NCBI RefSeq assembly: GCF_039544005.1
Contig: NZ_BAABKV010000001.1
Span: 6,076,001-6,140,000, forward strand
DNA: 64,000 nt
Source of the DNA: Kitasatospora paranensis
GTDB taxonomy: Bacteria > Actinomycetota > Actinomycetes > Streptomycetales > Streptomycetaceae
Reading direction: 5' to 3'
In this document: in pieces, positions 1 to 6,601 of the stretch
Layout of the letters: every line of letters begins with the position of its first letter
Numbering within the stretch: position 1 is the first letter of the stretch
Translations under genes and position numbers: made by a program
The notes under the pieces: generated by a model
What the model was told of the DNA's origin: nothing
The model's database searches: none
The model's input: the letters and a program-made list of their open reading frames with translations, nothing else

Positions 1-156
1 CTTGCGAGGGTCCTTGTCGCGGCTGGCGAGGCCGGCGAACATCTGCTCCTCGTCCTTGTGGAGCGTCACCGCCCGGTAGGACTCGGGCAGCTTGAGCGCG
101 GCGAAGTCCGCCGAGGTGCTGTCGGAGCTGAGGATCGCGTCGAGGATTGCGTTCAT
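1..156 (-). CDS. ccr: Crotonyl-CoA carboxylase/reductase, N-terminal 52 residues (runs off the window)
   Basis: Only the N-terminus is present. It reads MNAILDAILSSDSTSADFAA, then ALKLPESYRAVTLHKDE and EQMFAGLASRDKDPRK, which I recognise as the start of Streptomyces crotonyl-CoA carboxylase/reductase. This enzyme carries out NADPH-dependent reductive carboxylation of crotonyl-CoA to ethylmalonyl-CoA in the ethylmalonyl-CoA pathway, which also supplies polyketide extender units. The ATG has a GGAGG-type site 6-10 nt upstream (around 163-167 on the minus strand). The neighbours (TetR regulator, then a 3-hydroxyacyl-CoA dehydrogenase) match the known Streptomyces order around ccr. The catalytic domains lie outside the window, so the assignment rests on the N-terminus and context. 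Confidence 0.88.
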   Translation of the reverse strand, partial: MNAILDAILSSDSTSADFAALKLPESYRAVTLHKDEEQMFAGLASRDKDPRK

Positions 157-365
157 GGCTGCCTCCGAAGGCGTACCTGTGTGAGGGCACAGGGCGTCTG
201 GGGGAGCCGGGAGCGGACACCGGCTTCGCTGAGGGTCTGTGGGTGGGAATGCGGTGCGACGGGATGTGTCGCCGAGGTGTACTGCGAGTGCCGCCCCCAC
301 GGTGAGGGGACGCCGGACACGGCGCGCCGAGGTGGGGAGCCGCGGCGCCGCGACCGATGGGTAAC

Positions 366-421
366 AAGGTAGTGGCACCCTGTGCCACTCGTAAAGACAC
401 CGGGTGTCATCAGTTCGAGTG
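366..421 (-). promoter_or_regulatory. Putative ccr promoter with two adjacent palindromic operators
   Basis: Two perfect inverted repeats lie about 210-265 bp upstream of the ccr start: AGTGGCAC-CCT-GTGCCACT at 371-389 and GACAC-CGG-GTGTC at 396-408. The second sits inside wider arms CACTCG (386-391) and CGAGTG (416-421). On the minus strand TACCTT (371-366) could be a -10 box with a weak -35 TTACGA (394-389) and a 17-bp spacer, so the first palindrome would fill the spacer, a usual TetR repressor position. The same half-site motifs recur near and inside the tetR gene. The promoter boxes are inferred; the palindromes are seen directly. The implied 5' leader of ccr is about 200 nt. Confidence 0.55.
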
Positions 422-462
422 ACGTGGATCGCTGTTCGACCGGCCCGCGTTCGGGATGTGAA

Positions 463-494
463 GAGGCCCGCCCCGGAATTCCGGGACGGGCCTC
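463..494 (-). terminator. Hairpin terminator after the TetR gene
   Basis: A 14-bp stem with one mismatch and an AATT loop (arms 463-476 and 481-494) lies 32 bp beyond the stop of the tetR gene. It separates that gene from the ccr promoter region. There is no T-tract, as is usual in Streptomyces. Confidence 0.7.
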
Positions 495-526
495 AAGATC
501 GCCTCTGACCTGTGAAAACAAGCGCC

Positions 527-1615
527 TCAGGGGGTCGCCGCGGCACCGAGGGCGGCGCGGATCGAATCCACCACCAGCTCCAGCGGGGCGTCCGTGCGGG
601 CCACTGTGATGAGCACCTCACCCCCGGGGCTGGCACTCAGTGCGCTCACCGCAGCGGCCTCCAGGGCCGACCCGGTGTCACCGGTGGCACCGGGTGCCAC
701 GAGCGTGCCGCGGCGTCGCACACCGCTCGGCGGGGTCGCCCAGAAGGTGTTCCGGATGACCTCGAAGGAGTGGTCGAGCTGCGCCTCGACGTCACCGTGC
801 CCGCCGGCCCGCAGCCAGCGCCGCAGCACGTGGTTGTGGGCGGCCACCACCGCGGCCGCCGAGACCTCGGCGAGCATCGAGTCGTCGTCCCCGCCGAACT
901 GCCACCCGGGCGGGTTCTGCTCCACGGCGTCGAACCGGCCCAGCAGGTAGCGGGTGAACAGCCGCTCGTACCGGGCCACCACCGCGATCTCGCGCTCGCG
1001 CAGCGCCGGGACCTGCCGGATCAGCTGGTAGCGCGCCACCGAGACGCCCGGCGTGGAGGCGTACATCCGCAGCACCTCCTTGATGCCGCGGCAGACCACG
1101 TCCAGCGGGTGCTCCTCGGCCTCCGCGCTGGCCAGAAGGTCGGCCACCCGGATCAGGGTGTCGTCGTGGTCCGGGAAGATCGCCTCCTCCTTGGACCGGA
1201 AGTAGCGGAAGAACGTCCGCCGCGCCACGCCGGCCTCGGCGGCGATCTGATCGACCGTCGTCTCCTCGTAGCCCTGGTTGGCGAACAGGTCCATGGCGGC
1301 CGACGCCAGCTCCTGGCGCATCTGCCGCCGCTGCGCGGCGGCGCGCCGCCCGCCCCCGCCGGTCTCGGCCGGCCTGCCGCCGTCGACCGGCTCCCGGGAC
1401 GGCTGCTGCTGCGCGGATGACTGTTCCCGATCCATGCCCGGAACGCTACACGCCCCGGGTGCCGCCCCGGCGGGCCTCGTCCGGCGTACCGGCGCCACCG
1501 GAGCGGGCTCGGCCGGCCGCGGCCACCGCGGTGCGGCCGGGCCCTGGTTCCAGCCCGGCCGTCCGGCCGGTGCGACGGTGCTCCGCGGCAGTCTGCCCGC
1601 TGGCTCGGTGCTCAT
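527..1615 (-). CDS. TetR-family regulator of the ccr locus
   Basis: A TetR-family transcriptional regulator. The DNA-binding domain contains LFANQGYEETTVDQIA, then AEAGVARRTFFRYFRSKEEA, the canonical TetR helix-turn-helix. The C-terminal ligand domain follows. The ATG at 1615 has AAGGAG five bases upstream and gives 362 aa with a Pro/Ala/Arg-rich N-terminal extension of about 60 residues. An ATG at 1435 (MDREQSSAQQQ) would give a more ordinary TetR length but has no clear ribosome site, so I prefer 1615 with reservation. Lying between ccr and a 3-hydroxyacyl-CoA dehydrogenase, it probably controls crotonyl/butyryl-CoA metabolism. Matching palindromes upstream of ccr and of this gene suggest autoregulation. 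Confidence 0.9.
   Translation of the reverse strand: MSTEPAGRLPRSTVAPAGRPGWNQGPAAPRWPRPAEPAPVAPVRRTRPAGAAPGACSVPGMDREQSSAQQQPSREPVDGGRPAETGGGGRRAAAQRRQMRQELASAAMDLFANQGYEETTVDQIAAEAGVARRTFFRYFRSKEEAIFPDHDDTLIRVADLLASAEAEEHPLDVVCRGIKEVLRMYASTPGVSVARYQLIRQVPALREREIAVVARYERLFTRYLLGRFDAVEQNPPGWQFGGDDDSMLAEVSAAAVVAAHNHVLRRWLRAGGHGDVEAQLDHSFEVIRNTFWATPPSGVRRRGTLVAPGATGDTGSALEAAAVSALSASPGGEVLITVARTDAPLELVVDSIRAALGAAATP
684..700. promoter_or_regulatory. Intragenic palindrome matching the ccr upstream operator
   Basis: GTGGCAC-CGG-GTGCCAC at 684-700 repeats the half-sites and 3-nt spacing of the palindrome at 372-388, but lies in the 3' part of the tetR coding sequence. It could be an auxiliary operator allowing looping, or chance in a GC-rich Gly/Thr/Pro-coding stretch. 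Confidence 0.35.
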
Positions 1616-1647
1616 TGCGACTCCTTGCCGCGATGCCACGCGCCGGT

Positions 1648-1660
1648 GACACCACGTGTC
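1648..1660. promoter_or_regulatory. Candidate autoregulatory operator upstream of the TetR gene
   Basis: GACAC-CAC-GTGTC lies 33 bp upstream of the ATG at 1615, in the short gap behind the dehydrogenase gene. It has the same half-sites and spacing as GACAC-CGG-GTGTC at 396-408 upstream of ccr. The shared motif at both promoters is what one expects for a TetR protein regulating itself and its neighbour. Confidence 0.5.
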
Positions 1661-1733
1661 CGTGGGTGGCCGATCGTGCCCGTGGTGGGCGGGGCGTGCC
1701 GGGGGCCCGGTGGGGCGGGCCCCGGCACGGCGG

Positions 1734-3509
1734 TCAGCGCCGCGCGTGGTCGCGGAAGCCGCGGCCGGTCTTGCGGCCCAGGCAGCCCGCGGCGACCAAG
1801 TGCTCCAGCAGCGGGGCGGCGGCCAGGCCGGGCTCGCGGAACTCCTGGTGCAGCACCTGCTCGATGGTCAGCGACACGTCCAGGCCGACCACGTCCAGCA
1901 GCTCGAACGGACCCATCGGGTAGCCGCAGCCGAGCTTCATCGCGGTGTCGATGTCGTCCACCGTCGCGTAGTGCTCCTGGAGCATCCGCACGGCGTCGTT
2001 CAGGTACGGGAAGAGCAGGGCGTTGACGATGAAGCCGGCCCGGTCGCCGCACTCCACGGCGTGCTTCTTCACCTTCGCGCACAGCTCCAGCACGGTGGCG
2101 GTGACGTCGGGGGCGGTCAGCACCGTGGAGACCACCTCGACCAGCTTCATGGCCGGCGCCGGGTTGAAGAAGTGCATCCCGATCACGTCCTGCGGCCGGG
2201 CGGTCGCGGTCGCGCAGCTGATCACCGGCAGGCTGGAGGTGGTGGTTGCGAGCACCGCACCGGGCTTGACGATCTTGTCCAGGGTGGCGAAGAGGTCCCG
2301 CTTGACCGCCAGGTCCTCGGCGACCGCCTCGACCACCAGGTCCACCTCGGCCAGGTCGGCGTACCGCCCGGTCGGGGTGACCAGGGCCAGCGCCGCGTCG
2401 CGCTGCCCGGCGGTCAGCCGGCCGCGCGAGACCGAGCGCTCCAGCGACCGTGCCAGCTGGTCCTTGGCCCGGTCGGCCTTGTCCTGGCTGCGGGCGGCGA
2501 GCAGCACCGGCAGCCCGGCCTTGGCGAAGACCTCGGCGATGCCGGTGGCCATGGTGCCCGAGCCGCAGACGGCGATGCTCGCGATGGTCCGCCCGGCGAC
2601 CGCGCCGCCCCCGGCGGCGCTCTCCTCCGCGACGACCCGCGAGGAGCCCGGGGCCTCGTACGTGTAGAAGCCGCGGCCGGACTTGCGGCCGAGCAGACCC
2701 GCCGACACCAGCTGGCCGAGGATCGGGGCCGGCGCGTGCAGCCGGTCCCTGGACTGCTCGTACATCGCCTCCAGCACGGTGCGGGCGGTGTCCACGCCGA
2801 TCAGGTCGAGCAGGGCCAGCGGGCCCATCGGCAGGCCGCAGCCGAGCCGCATCGCGGCGTCGATGTCCTCGCGGGTGGCGTACCGCGACTCGAACATCGC
2901 GGCGGCCTGGTTGAGGTACGCGAAGAGCAGGCCGTTCACGATGAAGCCGGCCCGGTCGCCGGCGGCCACCGGCTCCTTGCCGAGGTCGCGGGCGAACGCG
3001 GCGGCGTCCTCGGCGGCCTGCGGGGAGGTCAGCACGGTGCGGACCACCTCGACCAGCTTCATGGTGTGCACCGGGTTGAAGAAGTGCAGGCCGAGCACCC
3101 GCTCCGGGCGGGCGGTGGCGGCGGCGATCCGGGTCACCGAGAGCGCGGTCGTGCCGGTCGCCAGCACCGTCTCCGGCGGGCAGATCCGGTCCAGCTCGGC
3201 GAACAGCTCGCGCTTCAGTTCCAGCTGCTCGGGCACCTCCTCGATCACCAGGTCGGCGCCGGCCGCGGCGTCCAGGCGGTCCCCGACGGAGATCAGGGCG
3301 AGCAGCGCGGTGCGCTCCTCGGCGGTCAGCCGCTCGCGCTGCACCGCGTGCTCGGTGGACTCCTCGATCCGCGCCAGGGCGCGGGCCGCGGCATCGGCGT
3401 CGGCCTCGATGCCGATCACCCGGCGGCCGCTGGCGGCGACGGCCACGGCGACGCCGGCACCCATGGTGCCGAGGCCGACCACGGCGACGGTGGGGAAGGG
3501 ACGCTCCAT
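1734..3509 (-). CDS. Tandem-domain 3-hydroxyacyl-CoA (3-hydroxybutyryl-CoA) dehydrogenase
   Basis: A 591-aa protein made of two complete 3-hydroxyacyl-CoA dehydrogenase units in series. Each unit has an N-terminal NAD-binding Rossmann fold (VVGLGTMGAG near residue 9; VCGSGTMATG near residue 305), the HFFNP motif with the catalytic His, an MKLVEV segment with the partner Glu, and a FIVN C-terminal helical region. The second unit keeps the usual TTTSSLPV before HFFNP; the first has GTTALSV there, so its SS pair is lost. The predicted reaction is NAD-linked interconversion of 3-hydroxybutyryl-CoA and acetoacetyl-CoA, feeding crotonyl-CoA to ccr. The ATG is preceded by AAGGAG eight bases upstream. 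The domains look like an old internal duplication. Confidence 0.9.
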   Translation of the reverse strand: MERPFPTVAVVGLGTMGAGVAVAVAASGRRVIGIEADADAAARALARIEESTEHAVQRERLTAEERTALLALISVGDRLDAAAGADLVIEEVPEQLELKRELFAELDRICPPETVLATGTTALSVTRIAAATARPERVLGLHFFNPVHTMKLVEVVRTVLTSPQAAEDAAAFARDLGKEPVAAGDRAGFIVNGLLFAYLNQAAAMFESRYATREDIDAAMRLGCGLPMGPLALLDLIGVDTARTVLEAMYEQSRDRLHAPAPILGQLVSAGLLGRKSGRGFYTYEAPGSSRVVAEESAAGGGAVAGRTIASIAVCGSGTMATGIAEVFAKAGLPVLLAARSQDKADRAKDQLARSLERSVSRGRLTAGQRDAALALVTPTGRYADLAEVDLVVEAVAEDLAVKRDLFATLDKIVKPGAVLATTTSSLPVISCATATARPQDVIGMHFFNPAPAMKLVEVVSTVLTAPDVTATVLELCAKVKKHAVECGDRAGFIVNALLFPYLNDAVRMLQEHYATVDDIDTAMKLGCGYPMGPFELLDVVGLDVSLTIEQVLHQEFREPGLAAAPLLEHLVAAGCLGRKTGRGFRDHARR

Positions 3510-3940
3510 TGTCCTGACTCCTTGTCATGGGCCCCGTGCCGCGCTCCGACGCGGCCGGGCGCTCGACAGCGAGCGACGGCGGGGTGCGTCGGAGGAGGGT
3601 TCGGCGGCACGGGAGTGCGGAAACGCGGGGGCCGGCCCCGCCGGGCACGGACCGGTCCGCTCCGGCCGTGCTGCGGGTGTGCCGAGGTGCCCGGGGCGCG
3701 CCGAAGGTGAGGCGGGCTGCGCCGGACAGGTGAAGTGGGACGGCCCGAAGGGCCGGAGAAGCACGCACCCGGGCCTGCCGTGGAACACCACGGGGCCGTC
3801 CACGCCGGTGCGGCTCCCGAGGCCCGGCGACGGTACGTGCGGCCACTGTAGCGGAGTTACCGTCGGGTAGGAAGAGTGCTTCGACACACCGGGAGGCCGT
3901 GCGCGTCGGACCGTGGCCGCGCCGCCCGGAGGAGGAGACC
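3510..3940. other. 431-bp intergenic region, divergent promoters
   Basis: No credible gene. It holds the 5' region of the leftward dehydrogenase and the 5' region of the rightward Uma2 remnant. On the minus strand TACAGT near 3843-3848 with TTCCTA 17 bp upstream is a possible weak promoter. Two small inverted repeats are visible: GCTCG-ACAG-CGAGC (3561-3574) and CGGCCC-GAA-GGGCCG (3741-3755). I assign them no function. Confidence 0.5.
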
Positions 3941-4156
3941 ATGGCCGTCATGACGACGGATCGACCCCAGATGGAACACGAGGCTTTCGAGGCCATCGCC
4001 ATGACCGCCGCCCGGGAGAACATCACGCTCGAACTCATCGACGGCAGGATCGGAGTCAGGCCGGTGCCCGACGGCGACCACGGCGAGATCGTGGTGCTGC
4101 CCGAGCCGGTGAACGTCACGCCGGACACCGAGGAGCTCAAGGCCTACGCGCGCTGA
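3941..4156 (+). pseudogene. Internally deleted Uma2-family (DUF820) endonuclease remnant
   Basis: A 71-aa ORF with a strong GGAGGAG site 4-10 nt before the ATG. Residues 1-50 (MAVMTTDRPQMEHEAFEAIA ... LELIDGRIGVRPVPDGDH) match the start of Streptomyces Uma2 proteins, PD-(D/E)XK-fold putative nucleases of about 190 aa. The last 20 or so residues (VVLPEPVNVTPDTEELKAYA) match their usual C-terminal end. The catalytic core between them is missing without loss of frame. This is therefore an in-frame internal deletion of a Uma2 gene, unlikely to be a nuclease, although the intact ribosome site and frame leave open a small surviving protein. The family match is from memory, not a search. Confidence 0.65.
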
Positions 4157-4168
4157 GCACGGACGCGG

Positions 4169-4200
4169 AACGGCCCGCCGGGGATCCCCGGCGGGCCGTT
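4169..4200. terminator. Bidirectional terminator, 32-nt perfect palindrome
   Basis: A perfectly self-complementary 32-nt sequence between the Uma2 remnant (+) and the MFS gene (-), with outer arm AACGGCCCGCCGGGG. It can terminate transcription from both convergent genes. Confidence 0.85.
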
Positions 4201-4222
4201 CGTGGGTGCGGTCGGTACGGCG

Positions 4223-5722
4223 TCAGTGCGCCATGACCGGGATCGCGTCCTCCTTGGCGGCACCGTCGGAGGAGGTGTGCATATCCGGCTTGCCGGTGTT
4301 GATCAGGACTCCGGCGACCGCGGCGGCGACCACCAGGATGCCGAACGACCACCAGATGGCGACGGAGAATCCGTGCACCATGCCGTGCAGCTGGAGCAGC
4401 TGCTGCGGGCCGCCGTCCTTGGCGTGCGAGGTCAGGTACGCGGTGGTGGCGCTGGCCGCGATGGTGTTCAGCAGCGCGGTGCCGATGGCGCCGCCGACCT
4501 GCTGCGAGGTGTTGACCATGGCGGAGGCGACGCCCGCGTCACGCGGCTCGACACCGTGCGTGGCCATGCTCATCGCCGGCATGAAGGCCGTACCCATGCC
4601 GAGGCCCATCAGGACCAGGCCGGGCAGGATCAGCGCCGGGTAGGAGCTGCCGACGTCGATCTGGGTCAGGATCAGCATGCCGATCGAGGCGACCAGGAAG
4701 CCGGGCACCATCAGCAAGCGCGGCGCGACCCGGGTCATCAGCCGGGCGCCGATCTGGGTCGAGCCGGTGATCATGCCCGCCACCATCGGCAGGAAGGCCA
4801 GGCCGCTCTTGACCGGCGAGTACCCCTGCACGACCTGCAGGTAGTAGGTGAGGAAGAGGAACAGGCCGAACATGCCGATCACGGCCAGGCCCAGCGACAG
4901 GTAGACACCGCCGCGGTTGCGCTCGGTGACCACGCGCAGCGGCAGCAGCGGCGCGGCGACCCGGCTCTCGACCACGGCGAACGCGGCGAGCAGCACGGCG
5001 GCGGCGACGAACAGGCCGATGGTGAGCGGGGCCGACCAGCCGTCGGTCTCGGCGCGGGTGAAGGCGTACACCAGCGAGACCAGGCCGGTGCTGACCAGCA
5101 GCACGCCCGGGATGTCGAGGCGGTTGCGGTTCCGGGAGCCGACCGGCTCGCGGATCACCAGGACGGCACCGAGGATCGCCACGATGGCGAACGGGATGTT
5201 GACGAAGAAGGTCCAGCGCCAGTTCAGGTACTCGGTGAGCAGGCCGCCGAGGATCAGGCCGATGGCACCGCCACCGCCGGCGATCGCGCCGTAGATGCCG
5301 AACGCCTTGGCGCGCTCCTTGGCCTCGGTGAACATCACCGCGAGCAGCGAGAGCGCGGCGGGCGCGAGCAGCGCGCCGAAGACGCCCTGGAGGGCGCGGG
5401 CGCCGAGCAGCATCGCGGTGTTGGCCGCGGCGCCGCCGAGGGCCGAGGCCAGCGCGAAGCCGGCCAGGCCGATGGTGAAGGTCCGCTTGCGGCCCCACAG
5501 GTCGGCGATCCGGCCGCCGAACAGCAGCAGGCCACCGAAGGCCAGCGCGTAGGCGGTGATGACCCACTGGCGGTTGCCGTCGGAGATGCCCAGGTCGTGC
5601 TGGGCGGACGGAAGGGCGATGTTCACGACGGTCGCGTCGAGGACGACCATCAGCTGGGCCAGGCCGATGAAGGCGAGGGCCTTCCAGCGGCGCGGATCGG
5701 CCTGGAGGCCGGTGTCGGACAT
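4223..5722 (-). CDS. DHA2-type MFS drug exporter (EmrB/QacA-like, 14 TM)
   Basis: A 499-aa hydrophobic protein with about 14 membrane segments. Motif A is present as GGRIADLWGRKRTF near residues 75-88 and motif C-like Gly/Pro-rich segments lie in TM5. This is the drug:H+ antiporter-2 pattern of EmrB/QacA-type exporters. It lies 43 bp downstream of a TetR gene on the same strand, with which it probably forms an operon. The start is taken at the ATG of MSDTGLQ (5722); a GTG four codons earlier is possible. The ribosome site is poor for both, consistent with read-through coupling. The substrate cannot be told from sequence; a toxic amphiphile or an own metabolite is the usual type. Confidence 0.92.
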   Translation of the reverse strand: MSDTGLQADPRRWKALAFIGLAQLMVVLDATVVNIALPSAQHDLGISDGNRQWVITAYALAFGGLLLFGGRIADLWGRKRTFTIGLAGFALASALGGAAANTAMLLGARALQGVFGALLAPAALSLLAVMFTEAKERAKAFGIYGAIAGGGGAIGLILGGLLTEYLNWRWTFFVNIPFAIVAILGAVLVIREPVGSRNRNRLDIPGVLLVSTGLVSLVYAFTRAETDGWSAPLTIGLFVAAAVLLAAFAVVESRVAAPLLPLRVVTERNRGGVYLSLGLAVIGMFGLFLFLTYYLQVVQGYSPVKSGLAFLPMVAGMITGSTQIGARLMTRVAPRLLMVPGFLVASIGMLILTQIDVGSSYPALILPGLVLMGLGMGTAFMPAMSMATHGVEPRDAGVASAMVNTSQQVGGAIGTALLNTIAASATTAYLTSHAKDGGPQQLLQLHGMVHGFSVAIWWSFGILVVAAAVAGVLINTGKPDMHTSSDGAAKEDAIPVMAH

Positions 5723-5765
5723 GGGGGTACCCACTTACGGTGCGTTGCGTGTGGTCGGGGGTCGT

Positions 5766-6407
5766 TCAGCCGGCGCGCTTGAGGTCGTCGAGTGACGCGG
5801 GGCGGCCGGGAAGTACGGAGAGTGTCGGGACGCGCAGGCCGTCCAGGAAGACCTGCAGGAGGCGGTGGACGAAGTCTTCGAGGTCCAGGCAGCCGGTGCC
5901 CGGTACGGGGCGGGTGAGCTGGGTGACACCGAGGAAGTAGTCGCCGACGCCGATGTCGGCTCGCAGCTGCCCGCTCGCGTGGGCGCGGGCGATGAGTTCG
6001 GAGGTCACGGCCTTCAGGCGCAGCCTGGTGGTCTCCAGCTCGGGGTCGTCGTGGTCGATGTGGTCGGAGAGCATCGGGCACAGCGCGCCGATCCGCTCCT
6101 CCGCGGCGGCGTGCGTGAACCGGCTGAGGCCTTCGAAGGCGTCCGGCTCCAGCAGCTCGGCCTCCGCGTGCTCCAGCACCCGGGTCATGACCGAGAGGGT
6201 CACGTGGTGCAGCAGCTCGCGGCGGTCGGAGAAGTTACGGTAGAGAGTCGCGTTGCCGACGCCCGCCCGGCGGGCGATCTCGTCGAGCGGGGCTTCGGCG
6301 CCGAGCTCGACGATGACCTCCCGGGCGGCCGTGAGGATGCGCGCCCGGTTGCGGCTTGCGTCCGCGCGGAGCCGAGCGCCGACCGGCTTGCTGCTGACGG
6401 TGGTCAT
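5766..6407 (-). CDS. TetR-family repressor of the adjacent MFS exporter
   Basis: A 213-aa TetR protein with the N-terminal HTH segment APLDEIARRAGVGNATLYRN followed by FSDRRELL. The remaining helical domain resembles the SbtR-like C-terminal domain (HAAAEERIGALCPML). It is the first gene of a two-gene operon with the DHA2 exporter. The upstream region has two identical-arm palindromes within 75 bp of the start codon, strongly suggesting autorepression relieved by an exporter substrate. Confidence 0.93.
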   Translation of the reverse strand: MTTVSSKPVGARLRADASRNRARILTAAREVIVELGAEAPLDEIARRAGVGNATLYRNFSDRRELLHHVTLSVMTRVLEHAEAELLEPDAFEGLSRFTHAAAEERIGALCPMLSDHIDHDDPELETTRLRLKAVTSELIARAHASGQLRADIGVGDYFLGVTQLTRPVPGTGCLDLEDFVHRLLQVFLDGLRVPTLSVLPGRPASLDDLKRAG

Positions 6408-6424
6408 CGGACTCCCTTCGGTAC

Positions 6425-6480
6425 CGGGGACATGTTCCCCGTTTGTGCGGACACAGGGTTAAACGGGGAGTCCGTCCCCG
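6425..6480. promoter_or_regulatory. Twin operators CGGGGA-N5-TCCCCG upstream of the TetR-MFS operon
   Basis: Two palindromes with the same arms and spacing: CGGGGA-CATGT-TCCCCG at 6425-6441 and CGGGGA-GTCCG-TCCCCG at 6464-6480. Their centres are 39 bp apart. The region between them is flanked by CCCCGTTT (6437-6444) and AAACGGGG (6461-6468), another inverted pair. The closer palindrome ends 17 bp before the TetR start codon. Duplicate TetR sites of this kind are normally where the adjacent repressor binds its own promoter. Confidence 0.7.
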
Positions 6481-6497
6481 GAAATTTCGGATATTCC

Positions 6498-6513
6498 TGT
6501 GACCTGCGTCACA
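6498..6513. promoter_or_regulatory. Crp-like box TGTGA-N6-TCACA
   Basis: TGTGA-CCTGCG-TCACA is a perfect match to the general Crp half-sites and fits the Streptomyces Crp pattern GTG-N6-GNCAC. It lies 90 bp upstream of the glutamine synthetase-like gene and on the other side of the TetR operators, so it could serve either direction. Only the match is seen; binding is inferred. Confidence 0.4.
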
Positions 6514-6601
6514 TTCTTCGATCGGATGACTATTCACCCGCCCGGGGGTCCGCCGCGCTGCGGTCCCGTGACCCGGCCCGCCCCGGCGGCAGCATGGCGC
6601 C

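Noticed and set aside
1656..3710. Open frame of 684 codons on the plus strand over the dehydrogenase
   Set aside because: Shadow frame with His/Gln/Gly-rich text and no family features.
3510..3900. Small open frames in the gap between the dehydrogenase and the Uma2 remnant
   Set aside because: No ribosome sites, no conserved text, and overlapping frames on both strands of equal quality.
1612..4140. Long minus-strand open frame of 842 codons across the dehydrogenase gene
   Set aside because: Arg/Gly/Pro-rich composition without any domain. It is the shadow of the dehydrogenase in a GC-rich genome.
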